A DNA stretch of 64,000 nt from Citrobacter sp. R56 (GCF_016811995.1 NZ_CP069159.1:4464001-4528000), one strand, 5' to 3'; shown: positions 48,580 through 64,000, counted from the stretch's first letter. Numbers and translations: made by a program. Notes: generated by a model not told the origin, from the sequence alone.

Positions 48580-49203
48580 TTATTTCTTTTCAACCAGGTG
48601 TTTTACGGTATCAGCGTACTGTTGCACGAAGATATCCATACTGCTGGTATCCATCCCTTGCGGGTTAATCTGATATTTACCGTTGACGAACATCGCTGGC
48701 ACGCCCTGAAGCTGTAGGTCAGCAGCGGCTTTCTCCTGCTGCGCAACCAGTGATTTCACCACAAAGCTGTTCCATGCAGCATCGTAATCTTCACCTTTGA
48801 TCCCCGCATCAACGAAGACTTTGCGAATGTCCGCGACAGACTGGACGGTTTGCAGTTTCTGCACACCTTCAAACATCGGAACGGTGATTTTGTCTTCCAC
48901 ACCCAGCGCCATCGCAACTGCCCATGCCTGCGTCAGATCCTTGCCCAACGGCCCCAGGAACTCAACGTGGTATTTGGTCATCTTCACGCCTTCCGGCAGT
49001 TTTTTCTTCACGTTTTCAGAAACATGAAGAACCTCTTCAAACTGATAGCAATGCGGGCAGTAGAACGAGAAAAACTCTAAAACCTGAGGCTCGCCAGCAA
49101 TCGGTTTTTCCAGCGTGATGTATTGTTTGCCATCACTGAACTGCGCTGCCGATGCGCTAAATGCTAAAACCATACCAGCCAGCGCCAGCCAAATCTTTTT
49201 CAT
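48580..49203 (-). CDS. dsbA: Periplasmic thiol:disulfide oxidoreductase DsbA
   Basis: Introduces disulfide bonds into exported proteins. 207 residues with a 19-residue signal peptide (cleaved after FSASA). The redox CPHC is at 49-52 (30-33 of the mature protein), with the cis-Pro loop GVPAMFV. It follows srkA by 25 bases on the same strand and is probably co-transcribed, as in E. coli. The yihF gene next to dsbA in E. coli is missing here. Confidence 0.97.
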   Translation of the reverse strand: MKKIWLALAGMVLAFSASAAQFSDGKQYITLEKPIAGEPQVLEFFSFYCPHCYQFEEVLHVSENVKKKLPEGVKMTKYHVEFLGPLGKDLTQAWAVAMALGVEDKITVPMFEGVQKLQTVQSVADIRKVFVDAGIKGEDYDAAWNSFVVKSLVAQQEKAAADLQLQGVPAMFVNGKYQINPQGMDTSSMDIFVQQYADTVKHLVEKK

Positions 49204-49228
49204 GTAATCTCTCTCCTGATGTGTTCGA

Positions 49229-50215
49229 TTAATACATTGGCGTTAATTGTAAAGGGGGCTCCTGCAGCGTTTTTGTCTGCGCGATAAAAGTCGCCGTTTG
49301 CTGCAGCCAGTAATCTTCCCCGGTGAGCCATGGGAAGTTTTTGGGAAATGCAGGATCAGCCCAACGACGCATAAGCCAGGCAAGATAATAAACTAAACGC
49401 ATGGCGCGTAAAGGTTCAATCAGTCCGAGTTCAGAGGTATCAAATTCACTCACCTCTTCATAAGCCTCAATGATCGTCTCAAGCTGCATCCGCTGCTCTG
49501 CTTTATCGCCATTTAGCAACATCCAGAGATCCTGCACGGCAGGTCCATTGCGGGCATCGTCTAAATCGACAAACAGCGGGCCGTCACGCCAGAGAATATT
49601 TCCTGCATGGCAATCGCCATGTAAACGTAGCGTGTCAAAACGGGCATGCCATCTTTCGGTAACAGCAGAAATGAGCCCATCGGTTGCTTTCAGAAAAGCG
49701 TCCCTTTGGCCTGACGGAATAAGCGGCGCATCTTCGAATAACTTACGAGGTTCGAAGAGATATTCTTCGAGGCCTATTGTCGGCCGGGAAGCAAAAGGTC
49801 GTTTACGTCCGGTCTGGTGCAAACGGCCAAGATAGCGGCCTACGGCTTCCATTTGATCAATGTTGTCGGCTTCAAACTGCCTGCCGCCGACACTGGGAAA
49901 GATCGCGTAGTGGAAACCCTCGTGGTTTAGCAACGTCTGGTCGTTAAACACAATGGGAGCCGCAACCGGAACCTCATCGTTGACCAACTCTAACGCAAAC
50001 TGGTGTTCTTCCAGTATTTGATCCACAGACCAACGCTCAGGACGGTAAAATTTAACGACATAACGTCGACGGTCTTCGTCCTGAAATTGATAGACGCGGT
50101 TTTCATAACTGTTGAGCGGGGTAAGACCGGAATCCACCCGGATCCCCTGTTCAAACAGTGCATCCACGATGGTATCCGGGTGTAGTGTCTGGAAAGTAAA
50201 AGCGCTGTCGTTCAT
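49229..50215 (-). CDS. srkA: Stress response kinase A (YihE)
   Basis: Ser/Thr protein kinase of the aminoglycoside-phosphotransferase fold. 328 residues, as in E. coli. The catalytic loop HGDCHAGN and the metal-binding [10 protein letters not shown] are present. In E. coli it counters stress-induced cell death and is linked to the Cpx response with dsbA. It lies between yihD and dsbA. Confidence 0.95.
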   Translation of the reverse strand: MNDSAFTFQTLHPDTIVDALFEQGIRVDSGLTPLNSYENRVYQFQDEDRRRYVVKFYRPERWSVDQILEEHQFALELVNDEVPVAAPIVFNDQTLLNHEGFHYAIFPSVGGRQFEADNIDQMEAVGRYLGRLHQTGRKRPFASRPTIGLEEYLFEPRKLFEDAPLIPSGQRDAFLKATDGLISAVTERWHARFDTLRLHGDCHAGNILWRDGPLFVDLDDARNGPAVQDLWMLLNGDKAEQRMQLETIIEAYEEVSEFDTSELGLIEPLRAMRLVYYLAWLMRRWADPAFPKNFPWLTGEDYWLQQTATFIAQTKTLQEPPLQLTPMY

Positions 50216-50291
50216 CCCATCATCCGGAAAATACTACGAATAATTCAGGATATCATTTCATAACGCTTTTCGTGGAGTCACTTACAAGGTT

Positions 50292-50561
50292 TTACTCTTT
50301 AATAACACCACGTGCGCGTAATAACGCCGTTTTGAAATCTTCTTCATAATCTTTTTGAATCCCAGGGATCACGGCATCTTTTGCTGAGTCACGCATTTTC
50401 AGGTGATAGATCAGAATGTCGTCAGTTAAATCCGCCAGCTCACCGTCAAAACCTGACTCTTTCGCCAGTTTCTGCAAAAATTGCATCAGGTTGAGTTCGG
50501 GTTCTTTCTGCCAGGCTGGCTGCAGGAGTTCGATAACTTCATTCAGGCGTTTACATTTCAT
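50292..50561 (-). CDS. yihD: DUF1040 protein YihD
   Basis: 89 residues, E. coli length, soluble, mostly helical and acidic. Function unknown. It is divergent from mobA and precedes srkA-dsbA by 76 bases. Confidence 0.93.
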   Translation of the reverse strand: MKCKRLNEVIELLQPAWQKEPELNLMQFLQKLAKESGFDGELADLTDDILIYHLKMRDSAKDAVIPGIQKDYEEDFKTALLRARGVIKE

Positions 50562-50630
50562 GGTTGTGCTCCTTACTCTTGATATAGATACGTTAGCAGG
50601 GTCAATCCCACAATAAAAGAGGCGATATCA

Positions 50631-51215
50631 GTGAATCTGGATAGTGCAATAACGGGGGTTGTACTGGCGGGAGGCAAAGCTCGCCGAATGGGAGGGGTCG
50701 ACAAAGGTTTACTTGAGCTGGACGGCAAACCTCTCTGGAAACACGTTGCCGATAACCTTTTATCGCAGCTTGAAACTGTTGTGGTTAATGCCAATCGCCA
50801 TCGAAATATTTACCAAAAGAGTGGGCTGCGTGTGATCCCCGATTCGCTTGCCGATTTTCCGGGTCCATTGGCGGGTATGCTTTCCGTTTTTCTGCAGGAA
50901 AAAGGCGACTGGTTTCTGTTTTGTCCTTGTGACACACCGTATATTCCTCGCGATCTGGTTGCGCGTTTAAAGGCCCAACGCAACGATTCAGCCGTAGTGT
51001 GGGTCCATGATGGCGAGCGGGATCACCCAATTATCGCTTTGGTAAACCGCTCAGTACAACCTTTACTACAGGATTACCTCCAGTCCGGCGAGCGACGAGT
51101 GATGGTCTTTATGCGTCTTGCCGGTGGGCATGCTGTCGATTTTAGTGACCAAAAAGACGCATTTGTTAATGTGAATACCCCTGAAGAACTTGCCAGATGG
51201 CAGGAGAAACGATGA
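50631..51215 (+). CDS. mobA: Molybdenum cofactor guanylyltransferase
   Basis: Links GMP to molybdopterin to form the bis-MGD cofactor, needed by the FdoG enzyme in this window. 194 residues with the nucleotidyltransferase motif [15 protein letters not shown] and CPCDTPYIP. The start is GTG at 50631 with a GAGG site; this gives the E. coli N-terminus MNL. The stop overlaps the mobB ATG. Confidence 0.96.
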   Translation: MNLDSAITGVVLAGGKARRMGGVDKGLLELDGKPLWKHVADNLLSQLETVVVNANRHRNIYQKSGLRVIPDSLADFPGPLAGMLSVFLQEKGDWFLFCPCDTPYIPRDLVARLKAQRNDSAVVWVHDGERDHPIIALVNRSVQPLLQDYLQSGERRVMVFMRLAGGHAVDFSDQKDAFVNVNTPEELARWQEKR

Positions 51216-51718
51216 TCCCACTACTTGCCATTGCCGCATGGAGCGGTACGGGGAAAACCACACTGCTCAAAAAATTGATCCCGGAACTGTGCGCCAGAGG
51301 AATTCGTCCGGGACTGATTAAGCACACCCATCACAATATGGATGTCGACAAACCCGGTAAGGACAGCTATGAGCTACGCAAAGCTGGTGCCGCACAAACT
51401 CTGGTTGCCAGCCAACAGCGTTGGGCACTCATGACTGAAACACCGGATGAAGAGGAACTGGATCTCGCATTTCTGGCCAGCAGAATGGATGCCTCAAAGT
51501 TGGATTTGATTCTGGTAGAAGGGTTTAAGCATGAGGACATCGCCAAGATTGTGTTGTTTCGCGAGGGAACCGGGCGCACTCAGGAAGAACTGGTGATTGA
51601 TGCACATGTGATTGCCATCGCCAGCGATGTGCCGTTGAGGATTGATGTTCCGCTATTAGATATCAATAATGTTGGTCAACTCACTGATTTTATTGAGCAA
51701 TGGATGCGGAGTTTATGA
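51212..51718 (+). CDS. mobB: Molybdopterin-guanine dinucleotide biosynthesis adapter MobB
   Basis: P-loop GTP-binding protein that aids MobA. Walker [12 protein letters not shown] near the N-terminus. 168 residues from the ATG at 51212, which overlaps the mobA stop and has AGGAG 5 bases upstream. An ATG at 51197 would add five residues and matches the usual E. coli annotation; both are possible. Confidence 0.94.
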   Translation: MIPLLAIAAWSGTGKTTLLKKLIPELCARGIRPGLIKHTHHNMDVDKPGKDSYELRKAGAAQTLVASQQRWALMTETPDEEELDLAFLASRMDASKLDLILVEGFKHEDIAKIVLFREGTGRTQEELVIDAHVIAIASDVPLRIDVPLLDINNVGQLTDFIEQWMRSL

Positions 51719-51734
51719 GCCGTGCTATTTGGAT

Positions 51735-51797
51735 TGCCAGATGGCGCTGCACTTATCAGGCCTACAAATCGGATAAACACCGCCATCCGGCATTTCC
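51735..51797. repeat. REP-type repeats after mobB
   Basis: Two inverted REP units, GCCAGATGGCG...TTATCAGGCCTAC and ATCGGATAAAC...CGCCATCCGGC, between mobB and the rRNA operon terminator. Confidence 0.75.
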
Positions 51798-51813
51798 CCC
51801 GGACCACAGACGC

Positions 51814-51843
51814 AAAAAAGCCCATCCGTCAGGATGGGCTTCT
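51814..51843 (-). terminator. rRNA operon terminator
   Basis: Minus-strand reading: AGCCCATCC, loop TGAC, GGATGGGCT and a run of six T, 15 bases after the 5S end. It is the rrn T1-type terminator. Confidence 0.95.
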
Positions 51844-51854
51844 TCACTTGTTTG

Positions 51855-51974
51855 ATGCCTGGCAGTTCCCTACTCTCGCATGGGGAGACCCCACACTACC
51901 ATCGGCGCTACGGCGTTTCACTTCTGAGTTCGGCATGGGGTCAGGTGGGACCACCGCGCTACAGCCGCCAGGCA
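51855..51974 (-). rRNA. rrf: 5S ribosomal RNA
   Basis: 120 nt on the minus strand, beginning TGCCTGGCGGC and ending CTGCCAGGCAT, with complementary ends and internal segments as in E. coli 5S. A single copy. Confidence 0.98.
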
Positions 51975-52076
51975 AATTCTGTTTATTAACATGTTCTCTG
52001 AACACATTAATTTAATCTGTATCAAGCTGATTATTGGTCTCTTCGCCAAAACACCTTTGGCGTTGTAAGGTTAAGC

Positions 52077-54976
<2,900 letters not shown>

Positions 54977-55182
54977 TCACAACCCGAAGGTGTTTCGTAA
55001 AACACATCGTGTTGCGAAAATTTGAGAGACTCGAACACACCGCTTGCCTGTTCTTATTACGGAGAACAGACACAGTGTGTCGTTTCAATTTTCAGCTTGA
55101 TCCAGATTTTTAAAGAGCAAAACTTCGCAGTGAACCTTTTCAGGTACACTCTGAAGTTTTCTTGGGTTTTTGCAGTAAGTAA

Positions 55183-55258
55183 TGGTGGAGCTATGCGGGA
55201 TCGAACCGCAGACCTCCTGCGTGCAAAGCAGGCGCTCTCCCAGCTGAGCTATAGCCCC
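55183..55258 (-). tRNA. alaT: tRNA-Ala (UGC)
   Basis: 76 nt on the minus strand with encoded CCA, starting GGGGCTATAGCTCAG, anticodon TGC within CTTTGCACG, and T-loop GGTTCGATCC. It lies in the 16S-23S spacer. Confidence 0.98.
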
Positions 55259-55319
55259 ATCGTAGTTATCTCATTCACCTTAGTTCATTCTGAAACACCC
55301 TACGGTATCAGAAGGAATT

Positions 55320-55396
<77 letters not shown>

Positions 55397-55466
55397 GCAG
55401 AGATTTCTTACTGCTAATTTTCATCAGACAATCTGTGTGAGCACTACAAAGGCAGGTTCTTTAAGG

Positions 55467-57008
<1,542 letters not shown>

Positions 57009-57384
57009 AAGTTTGATGCTCGTGAATTAAACTTCGTAATGAATTACGTATGTTCACTCTTGAGACTTGGTATTCATTTTTCGTCTTGCGACGTTAAGAA
57101 TCCGTATCTTCGAGTGCCCACACAGATTGTCTGATAAATTGTTAAAGAGCAGTGCCGCTTCGCTTTTTCTCAGCGGCGCGGGGTGTGCATATTACGCCAT
57201 CCCGCTACAGAGTCAAGCATTTATTTTTGCTTTTCTCTGCGAGGTTCTCAGTAGAACCCCGCTGACCCGGCGGCTTGCGTGCCGTTGTTCCGTGTCAGTG
57301 GAGGCGCATTATAGGGAGTTATTTCAGGCTGACAAGCGGAAATTTAAAATAATCTTCCAAGTGCTTATTTTTTATTCTTTGCGA
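57009..57384 (-). promoter_or_regulatory. rRNA operon promoters P1, P2 and boxA leader
   Basis: Reading minus: P1 has -35 TTGTCA (57330-57335) and -10 TATAAT (57308-57313), spacer 16. P2 has -35 TTGACT (57211-57216) and -10 TAATAT (57189-57194), spacer 16. The antitermination boxA TGCTCTTTAACA is at 57140-57151. The GC-rich stretch just after the P1 -10 box is the discriminator that allows stringent control. Confidence 0.93.
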
Positions 57385-57930
57385 CTACTTTGACGACGGA
57401 TTGCTGGTTAATTGCGCGATTTCACGGGCAAAAATCGCCACTTGTTCCCAGTCGGTATAGACCACTTCTTTACTCGTATCCGTTTCACCGCCTGACATCT
57501 TCATAATGAGCTTAATCATAATGCGGTCGTACCAGCGATAACGAGGATAACGAAGCGCCCCCGCAATCACTGCGCAACGATCGGGACGCCACGGCGAGTT
57601 CATCAGAAACTTGCGTGCATAGCTGTTTGTCTGCGGCGTCCGCTTTTCCGGCTTACGCGCAACAAGATTCACCGAATAGAACGCACTCGGCATTGCGTTC
57701 AATCTTGCAGAATGTGTCTTCACGAACTCCTGGAAAGCAGCATGATAATGACCGTAGCGAATAGACGCCCCAATCACCACGCGATCATAACTTTGCCAGT
57801 CCGGCTCCTCAGTACGATGAAGATTAACGACATCTGCCCAGATCCCCAGCTCTTTTAATTCAGAGGCCAGATACGAGGCAATCTCGCGCGTTTGTCCATC
57901 CCGGGTAGAGAAGAGAATGAGTGTTTTCAC
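57385..57930 (-). CDS. hemG: Menaquinone-dependent protoporphyrinogen oxidase
   Basis: Oxidises protoporphyrinogen IX to protoporphyrin IX, passing electrons to the respiratory chain. 181 residues, flavodoxin-like, with FMN-binding [12 protein letters not shown] near the N-terminus and the long-chain loop of HemG. The start is GTG at 57930 with GGAG upstream. It lies 11 bases after trkH on the same strand. Confidence 0.95.
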   Translation of the reverse strand: MKTLILFSTRDGQTREIASYLASELKELGIWADVVNLHRTEEPDWQSYDRVVIGASIRYGHYHAAFQEFVKTHSARLNAMPSAFYSVNLVARKPEKRTPQTNSYARKFLMNSPWRPDRCAVIAGALRYPRYRWYDRIMIKLIMKMSGGETDTSKEVVYTDWEQVAIFAREIAQLTSNPSSK

Positions 57931-57941
57931 GTGTTACTCCA

Positions 57942-59393
57942 TTATTCACGCCAGAAAGTGGGGGTAAACAGCACCAACAAAGTGAAGACTTCCAGACGAC
58001 CAAACAGCATATTGGCGATCAGGATCCATTTCGCAACCGGGTTCATGCTGGCAAAGTTGTCGGCAACGACGCCCAGCCCTGGTCCCAGGTTGTTGAGCGT
58101 TGCGACAACAGAAGCAAACGCAGAGAAGTCATCCACACCGGTGGCAATAATAGCCAGCATGCTGACGATAAAGACCAACGCATAAGCAGAGAAGAAACCC
58201 CAGACTGCTTCCAGGATACGTTCCGGCAGCGCACGGTTCCCCAACTTTATGCTGTACACCGCGTTCGGGTGGACCAGTCGCTTCAGTTCGCGATTCCCCT
58301 GCTTAAACAGCAACAGAATGCGGATCACCTTCAGGCCACCACCGGTTGATCCCGCACAACCGCCGATAAAGGCAGAACACAACAGGAGAACAGGCAGAAA
58401 GAGCGGCCAGCGCGCAATGCTGTCCGTTGTAAACCCGGCAGTTGTCGCCATCGACACTACCTGGAAAAAAGCCTGATTCAGGGTCGTTAGCGCCGAGGCG
58501 TAGGTATTGTGGATCCATAAAACCAGGGTGCAGATGACCACCAGCGTCAACTGTACGCCAATAAACATCCGGAACTCTGGGTCACGCCAGTAAACCTTCA
58601 GGCTGCGCCCGCTTAATAAAGAGAAGTGCAGGCCGTAGTTACAACCGGAGATCAGTAAGAAGATAGCAATAATGGTATTGATAGCAGGGCTGTCAAAATA
58701 CCCCACGCTGGCATCATGCGTTGAAAAACCACCAATGGCGATGGTGGCAAAGCTGTGCCCAATGGCATCAAAGGCGGGCATACCCGCAAACCACAACGCC
58801 AGCGCGCATGCCACGGTCAGCAACACATAAATCAGCCACAGAGTTTTTGCTGTTTCGGCAATGCGAGGGCGCATTTTGTTATCTTTCAACGGCCCTGGCA
58901 TTTCTGCCCGATAAAGCTGCATTCCCCCAACGCCGAGGATAGGAAGAATGGCCACCGCCAGGACGATGATCCCCATACCGCCAAACCATTGCAGCATCTG
59001 ACGATAAAAAAGAATGGCATGTGGCAGCGAATCAAGCCCCACCAGCGTGGTCGCACCGGTTGTCGTCAACCCGGAAAAGGATTCAAAAAACGCATCAGTA
59101 ATTGTGAGGTTCGGTTGCTCAGAGAAGATAAACGGTAGCGCACCCACGCTACCCAGTACGGTCCAGAACAGAACCACGATGAGAAACCCTTCGCGGGATT
59201 TCAGTTCGCCCTTCTCCCGGCGGTTTGGCCACCACAGTAAAGAACCAATTGCCAACGCGACAAAGAAAGTTTGTGTAAATGCCCGACCCGCCCCATCACG
59301 GTAGATCAACGCAACCAACCCTGGGAGAATCATTGTCCCCGAAAATAAGATGACCAGTAGTCCAACGATTCGGGTAATGGCGCGAAAATGCAT
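57942..59393 (-). CDS. trkH: Potassium uptake channel subunit TrkH
   Basis: Ion-conducting subunit of the Trk potassium system. 483 residues from the ATG at 59393, the E. coli length; a longer frame upstream overlaps yigZ. Four pore-loop repeats are visible: TTTGATTLV, AIGGFSTHD, TTAGFTTD and NNLGPGLGV. Part of the run pepQ-yigZ-trkH-hemG. Confidence 0.96.
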   Translation of the reverse strand: MHFRAITRIVGLLVILFSGTMILPGLVALIYRDGAGRAFTQTFFVALAIGSLLWWPNRREKGELKSREGFLIVVLFWTVLGSVGALPFIFSEQPNLTITDAFFESFSGLTTTGATTLVGLDSLPHAILFYRQMLQWFGGMGIIVLAVAILPILGVGGMQLYRAEMPGPLKDNKMRPRIAETAKTLWLIYVLLTVACALALWFAGMPAFDAIGHSFATIAIGGFSTHDASVGYFDSPAINTIIAIFLLISGCNYGLHFSLLSGRSLKVYWRDPEFRMFIGVQLTLVVICTLVLWIHNTYASALTTLNQAFFQVVSMATTAGFTTDSIARWPLFLPVLLLCSAFIGGCAGSTGGGLKVIRILLLFKQGNRELKRLVHPNAVYSIKLGNRALPERILEAVWGFFSAYALVFIVSMLAIIATGVDDFSAFASVVATLNNLGPGLGVVADNFASMNPVAKWILIANMLFGRLEVFTLLVLFTPTFWRE

Positions 59394-59430
59394 CTCTGCC
59401 GCTTCCTTTGTTCTAAAAATGAGGTGGGGA

Positions 59431-60045
59431 TTATTCTTCAATCGCTAATAATTGCAATGAACCACGGCTAAAATCTGCCAGTTTTGCTGTAAATTCATCC
59501 ACTTTTGCATAAGGAAGCGCCACCCGTAACAGAACATATGCCTGATAATCGCTGGTAACGATCTTACCGGAAAACTGTCCCAGCAATGCTTCAATCCCGG
59601 TCAACTGACCATATTCACACTGCAAAGTATATTCGGTTAATGGCGTCTTGCGTTGCGTGGTTAACTGTCGCAGCGCCTGATTCACTCCGCCGCCGTAGGC
59701 CTTCACCAGCCCCCCAGTACCCAGCAGAATACCGCCATAGTAGCGAACCACCACGGCGGTTATCTCACCTATACCGCTGCCCATTAATTGTGCGAGCATC
59801 GGTTTCCCTGCCGTGCCCGCCGGTTCGCCGTCATCCGAGAAACCCAACTGTTGCGAGTCGTCCGGCGCACCCGCCACCCACGCCACACAGTGGTGGCGAG
59901 CAGCCGGGTGCTCCGCTCTGACGGATTCCACAAACGCTTTCGCCGCTTCTAAGCCGTCCGTATGGGCCAGCAGCGTAATAAAGCGGCTCTTTTTGATCTC
60001 TTCAACAACAGTGACCGGCGATGCAGGGATTAACCAACTGTCCAT
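59431..60045 (-). CDS. yigZ: IMPACT-family protein YigZ
   Basis: 204 residues, E. coli length. N-terminal UPF0029 domain with RHHCVAWVAG, DDGEPAGTAGKPML and VVVRYYGGILLGTGGLVKAYG, the IMPACT signature, and a C-terminal DUF1949 domain. Possibly acts in translation control; function not settled. Its ATG overlaps the pepQ stop. Confidence 0.94.
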   Translation of the reverse strand: MDSWLIPASPVTVVEEIKKSRFITLLAHTDGLEAAKAFVESVRAEHPAARHHCVAWVAGAPDDSQQLGFSDDGEPAGTAGKPMLAQLMGSGIGEITAVVVRYYGGILLGTGGLVKAYGGGVNQALRQLTTQRKTPLTEYTLQCEYGQLTGIEALLGQFSGKIVTSDYQAYVLLRVALPYAKVDEFTAKLADFSRGSLQLLAIEE

Positions 60046-61376
60046 TACGCCAGTTTCAAATCACGCGTCATGTTTTCAACGTTGTTTTCGTGGATCACCA
60101 CGTTATCTTCAATACGAATACCGCCAAAAGGTTTCAGCGCTTCGATTTTCTGCCAGTTGAAGTGTTTGCTGAATTGGCCTTCACGCCACGGAGCCAAGAG
60201 TGACTCGATGAAATAAATTCCCGGCTCAATGGTTAATACCATTCCCGGCTCGAGCACACGGGTGCAACGCAAATAAGGGTATTTCGACGGCGCAGCGAGA
60301 TGCGTTCCAGTATCATCCTGCATAAAACCCGCCACATCATGTACCTGCAGACCCAGCGGATGACCAATACCATGTGGCATAAACGGCCCGGTAAGATTGT
60401 TTTCCACCATCGCCTCTTCGCTCATATCGGTCACAAGCTGATGTTTACGTAGCAGTTTCGCGATGCGCTGATGGAACTGAATGTGATAATCCACATAGCT
60501 CACCCCAGCCTTCATCGTCGCAATCAGCGCCAGCTGTTCGTCATTCACATCTTTAACCAGTTGAGCGTAGTCATTATCGCTGTTGGCAGACCAGGTACGG
60601 GTCAGGTCAGCCGCATAACCGTTGTACTCCGCGCCGGCATCTAACAGGAAGCTGCGAATTTCAGACGGCGCGTGATGATCCAGCTTTGTGTAATGCAGGA
60701 CTGACGCATGTTCGTTGAGCGCGACAATGTTGCTGTACGGTACATCCGTGTCACGATGCCCGGTCGCCGTCAGATAAGCCAGGTTGATGTCAAACTCGCT
60801 CATGCCGGAGCGGAAGGCTTCTTCCGCAGCACGGTGACCGCTCACCGCCATTTTCTGCGCTTCACGCATGCAGGCAAGTTCGTAATCCGTTTTATAGGAA
60901 CGGTAATAATGCAGATAGTCGATCACCCCTTTCGGGTTGATGTTGCTGGCAGCAATATCCAGTTGCAGCGCGCGCTCCGGAACCGGACCGATATAACCAA
61001 TATTGCCGCGTGCGGCTGGCAACTGGCTACCAATACCGTCGGCTTTTGGCAGCGCAATGATTTCAACGTCTTCGGTCCAGAAAGAGGTCGGTAACGGCTC
61101 GACGTTGTGCCAGTAATCGACCGGCAGATAGAACCACAGTTTCGGCTTGTTTACGCCATCTACCAGCAACCAGCAATTGGGCACCTGCGTCACCGGCACC
61201 CAGGCTTTAAACTGCGGATTGACCTTGAAGGGATACGGATGATCGTCGAGGAAGACGTTGACCAGCTCACCGGAGTGAATAAGTAACGCATCCAGCTTAA
61301 AACGTGCCAGTGCATCACGAGTCCGTTCTTGTAAGGTAACAATATGATTTTTATAGAGTGCGGCCAGTGATTCCAT
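60045..61376 (-). CDS. pepQ: Xaa-Pro dipeptidase
   Basis: Metallopeptidase of the M24 family that cleaves X-Pro dipeptides. 443 residues from the ATG at 61376; the longer upstream frame is not used. The di-manganese ligands lie in [36 protein letters not shown] and GIRIEDN. Divergent from fadB. Confidence 0.96.
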   Translation of the reverse strand: MESLAALYKNHIVTLQERTRDALARFKLDALLIHSGELVNVFLDDHPYPFKVNPQFKAWVPVTQVPNCWLLVDGVNKPKLWFYLPVDYWHNVEPLPTSFWTEDVEIIALPKADGIGSQLPAARGNIGYIGPVPERALQLDIAASNINPKGVIDYLHYYRSYKTDYELACMREAQKMAVSGHRAAEEAFRSGMSEFDINLAYLTATGHRDTDVPYSNIVALNEHASVLHYTKLDHHAPSEIRSFLLDAGAEYNGYAADLTRTWSANSDNDYAQLVKDVNDEQLALIATMKAGVSYVDYHIQFHQRIAKLLRKHQLVTDMSEEAMVENNLTGPFMPHGIGHPLGLQVHDVAGFMQDDTGTHLAAPSKYPYLRCTRVLEPGMVLTIEPGIYFIESLLAPWREGQFSKHFNWQKIEALKPFGGIRIEDNVVIHENNVENMTRDLKLA

Positions 61377-61520
61377 TTTTTTCCCTTCTGTTTTTGACCT
61401 CAAGTCTCCGCATCTTAGCACATCGCATTGTGGCTGCGTGATTTCTGCCGAGCGTGATCGAATCGTCATTTTTTTAATCAGTCATTTGCATTTTATTAAC
61501 ACAAAATACACACTCGCTTA

Positions 61521-61537
61521 ATCTGGTATGACCAGAT
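61521..61537. promoter_or_regulatory. FadR operator of fadBA
   Basis: The perfect palindrome ATCTGGT-ATG-ACCAGAT matches the FadR consensus (CTGGTNNGACCAG core). It is 25 bases before the fadB ATG, in the place of the E. coli FadR site that represses fadBA without fatty acids. Confidence 0.93.
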
Positions 61538-61562
61538 CACCTTGCGGATTCAGGAGACTGAC

Positions 61563-63752
61563 ATGCTTTACAAAGGCGACACCCTGTACCTCGACTGGCT
61601 GGAAAATGGCATCGCCGAACTGGTGTTCGATGCTCCAGGCTCGGTCAACAAACTCGACACTGCAACCGTCGCCAGCCTCGGCCAGGCGCTTGATGTGCTG
61701 GAAAAGCAAACAGATTTAAAAGGGCTGCTACTGCGTTCCAATAAAGCGGCCTTTATTGTCGGTGCAGATATCACCGAATTCCTTTCACTGTTTCTCGTTC
61801 CCGAAGAACAGTTAAGCCAGTGGCTGCATTTTGCCAACAGCGTCTTTAACCGTCTGGAAGATTTACCCGTTCCCACCCTTTCCGCCGTCAACGGCTATGC
61901 GCTGGGCGGCGGCTGCGAATGCGTTCTGGCGACCGATTACCGCCTGGCGACGCCGGACCTGCGTATCGGCCTGCCGGAAACGAAACTGGGGATCATGCCA
62001 GGCTTTGGCGGTTCTGTCCGTATGCCCCGTATGCTGGGCGCGGACAGCGCACTGGAGATCATCGCGGCAGGTAAAGATGTCGGTGCCGAGCAGGCGCTGA
62101 AAATCGGTCTGGTCGATGGCGTGGTGAAGCCAGAGAAATTGATTGATGGCGCACTGGCGGTGCTACATCAGGCGATCAACGGTGACCTCGACTGGAAAGC
62201 CAAACGTCAGCCGAAGCTCGAGCCGCTGAAACTCAGCAAAATTGAAGCTGCAATGAGTTTTACCATCGCCAAAGGGATGGTCGCGCAAACCGCAGGTAAA
62301 CATTACCCGGCGCCGATCACGGCGGTGAAGACCATTGAAGCCGCTGCCCGTTTTGGTCGTGAAGAAGCATTAAAACTGGAAAACCAAAGTTTTGTCCCGC
62401 TGGCGCACACCAAAGAAGCCCGCGCACTGGTCGGTATCTTCCTCAACGATCAGTTCGTTAAGGCCAAAGCGAAGACGCTCACCAAAGACGTTGAAACGCC
62501 GAAGCAGGCTGCCGTACTGGGTGCCGGTATCATGGGTGGGGGTATCGCTTATCAGTCCGCCTGGAAAGGCGTACCGGTGATCATGAAAGATATCAGCGAC
62601 AAATCGCTCGCCCTCGGTATGACCGAAGCCGCCAAGTTGCTGAACAAACAGCTTGAGCGCAGTAAGATCGACGGTCTGAAAATGGCGGGCGTGATTTCCA
62701 CCATTCATCCAACGCTGGACTATGTCGGTTTTGAGCGCGTCGATGTAGTGGTGGAAGCGGTTGTTGAGAACCCGAAAGTGAAAAAAGCCGTACTGGCGGA
62801 GACGGAAGATAAGGTTCGTCCGGACACCGTACTGGCGTCGAATACGTCCACGATTCCCATTAGCGAACTGGCAAGCGTTCTGAAGCGCCCGGAAAACTTC
62901 TGCGGTATGCACTTCTTTAACCCGGTTCACCGGATGCCGCTGGTTGAGATCATTCGCGGCGAGAAAAGTTCAGATGAAACCATCGCCAAAGTGGTGGCCT
63001 GGGCCAGCAAGATGGGCAAGACGCCGATTGTGGTGAACGACTGCCCTGGTTTCTTTGTTAACCGCGTACTGTTCCCGTATTTCGCAGGCTTCAGCCAGCT
63101 ACTGCGTGACGGCGCAGATTTCCGCAAAATCGACAAAGTAATGGAGAAGCAGTTTGGTTGGCCAATGGGTCCGGCGTACCTGCTTGATGTCGTGGGCATT
63201 GATACCGCACACCACGCGCAGGCGGTGATGGCAGCAGGCTTCCCACAGCGTATGCAGAAAGACTATCGCGACGCGATCGATGCGCTGTTTGAAACTAACC
63301 GTTTCGGTCAGAAGAACGGTCTGGGCTTCTGGCGCTATACAGAAGACAGCAAAGGCAAGCCGAAGAAAGAAGAAGACGCCACCGTGGATAACTTGCTGGC
63401 TGACGTCAGCAAAGCGAAGCGTGATTTCAGCGACGAAGAGATTATCGCCCGCATGATGATCCCGATGGTCAACGAAGTGGTGCGTTGCCTGGAAGAAGGC
63501 ATCATTGCCAGCCCGGCAGAAGCCGATATGGCGCTGGTTTACGGTCTGGGCTTCCCTCCGTTCCACGGCGGCGCATTCCGCTGGCTGGACACGCTCGGCA
63601 GTGCAAAATATCTCGATATGGCGCAACAGTATCAGCATCTCGGTCCGATGTATGAAGTGCCGGAAGGTCTGCGTAACAAAGCGCGTCATAACGAACCGTA
63701 CTATCCCCCGGTTGAGCCTGCCCGTCCGGTTGGCGACCTGAAAACGGCTTAA
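61563..63752 (+). CDS. fadB: Fatty acid oxidation complex alpha subunit
   Basis: Bifunctional enoyl-CoA hydratase and 3-hydroxyacyl-CoA dehydrogenase of aerobic beta-oxidation. 729 residues from the ATG at 61563 (CAGGAG upstream), the E. coli length. The crotonase catalytic pair is Glu119 (GGGCECVLA) and Glu139 (GLPETKLG). The dehydrogenase domain has [10 protein letters not shown] and the catalytic His in [10 protein letters not shown]. It is followed at once by fadA. Confidence 0.98.
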   Translation: MLYKGDTLYLDWLENGIAELVFDAPGSVNKLDTATVASLGQALDVLEKQTDLKGLLLRSNKAAFIVGADITEFLSLFLVPEEQLSQWLHFANSVFNRLEDLPVPTLSAVNGYALGGGCECVLATDYRLATPDLRIGLPETKLGIMPGFGGSVRMPRMLGADSALEIIAAGKDVGAEQALKIGLVDGVVKPEKLIDGALAVLHQAINGDLDWKAKRQPKLEPLKLSKIEAAMSFTIAKGMVAQTAGKHYPAPITAVKTIEAAARFGREEALKLENQSFVPLAHTKEARALVGIFLNDQFVKAKAKTLTKDVETPKQAAVLGAGIMGGGIAYQSAWKGVPVIMKDISDKSLALGMTEAAKLLNKQLERSKIDGLKMAGVISTIHPTLDYVGFERVDVVVEAVVENPKVKKAVLAETEDKVRPDTVLASNTSTIPISELASVLKRPENFCGMHFFNPVHRMPLVEIIRGEKSSDETIAKVVAWASKMGKTPIVVNDCPGFFVNRVLFPYFAGFSQLLRDGADFRKIDKVMEKQFGWPMGPAYLLDVVGIDTAHHAQAVMAAGFPQRMQKDYRDAIDALFETNRFGQKNGLGFWRYTEDSKGKPKKEEDATVDNLLADVSKAKRDFSDEEIIARMMIPMVNEVVRCLEEGIIASPAEADMALVYGLGFPPFHGGAFRWLDTLGSAKYLDMAQQYQHLGPMYEVPEGLRNKARHNEPYYPPVEPARPVGDLKTA

Positions 63753-64000
<248 letters not shown>

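Overview
The window is a piece of an enterobacterial chromosome, closest in content to Citrobacter/Salmonella rather than E. coli K-12. Gene order and near-identical protein lengths match the E. coli 86-88 min region (rha, fdo, yih, typA-glnALG, hemN, polA, dsbA, rrnA, hemG-trkH, fadBA), read in the opposite direction. No prophage, insertion sequence or CRISPR array was seen. Names are assigned from remembered family sequences; no database search was possible.

Layout. 1-3.9 kb: L-rhamnose catabolic operon (end of rhaB, rhaA, rhaD, a FucO-type propanediol oxidoreductase, rhaM). 3.9-7.6 kb: accessory genes (a sugar porin, an XRE-cupin regulator divergent from an azlCD amino-acid exporter pair, a DUF1471 peptide). 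7.7-14.2 kb: formate dehydrogenase-O (fdhD; fdoG with an in-frame selenocysteine UGA; fdoHI; fdhE). 14.3-19.1 kb: a ribbon-helix-helix/PIN toxin-antitoxin pair, an esterase, a ParD antitoxin remnant, then fabY(yiiD)-dtd-yihY-yihX. 19.2-22 kb: a large classical autotransporter. 22.5-31 kb: a variant sulfosugar locus. 31.1-34.2 kb: yihN, yihM, yihL. 34.4-43 kb: typA, the glnA-glnL-glnG nitrogen regulon, hemN, yihI. 43-49.2 kb: CsrC RNA, engB, Spot 42 RNA, polA, yihG, dsbA. 49.2-51.7 kb: srkA, yihD, mobAB. 51.8-57.4 kb: a complete rRNA operon on the minus strand (16S-Ile-Ala-23S-5S). 57.4-64 kb: hemG, trkH, yigZ, pepQ, and divergent fadB-fadA.

The most interesting region is 22.5-31 kb. It keeps the core of the sulfo-EMP sulfoquinovose pathway: kinase YihV, aldolase YihT, sulfolactaldehyde reductase YihU and repressor YihW, with the expected catalytic and sulfonate-contact residues. 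The entry steps known from E. coli (sulfoquinovosidase YihQ, isomerase YihS, transporters YihO/YihP, porin OmpL) are missing. In their place are a zinc-dependent sorbitol-dehydrogenase-like enzyme, two unrelated MFS transporters and an aldose epimerase. The cassette is also inverted relative to its flanking genes compared with E. coli. My inference is that it feeds a different sulfonated sugar or sulfo-sugar alcohol into the same lower pathway.

Other points: the rhamnose operon carries its own lactaldehyde reductase; Spot 42 RNA has 12 nt of perfect complementarity to the 3' flank of the adjacent polA gene; a possible 57-residue membrane peptide lies between yihI and hemN; and an ERIC element sits in the glnA 3' region.
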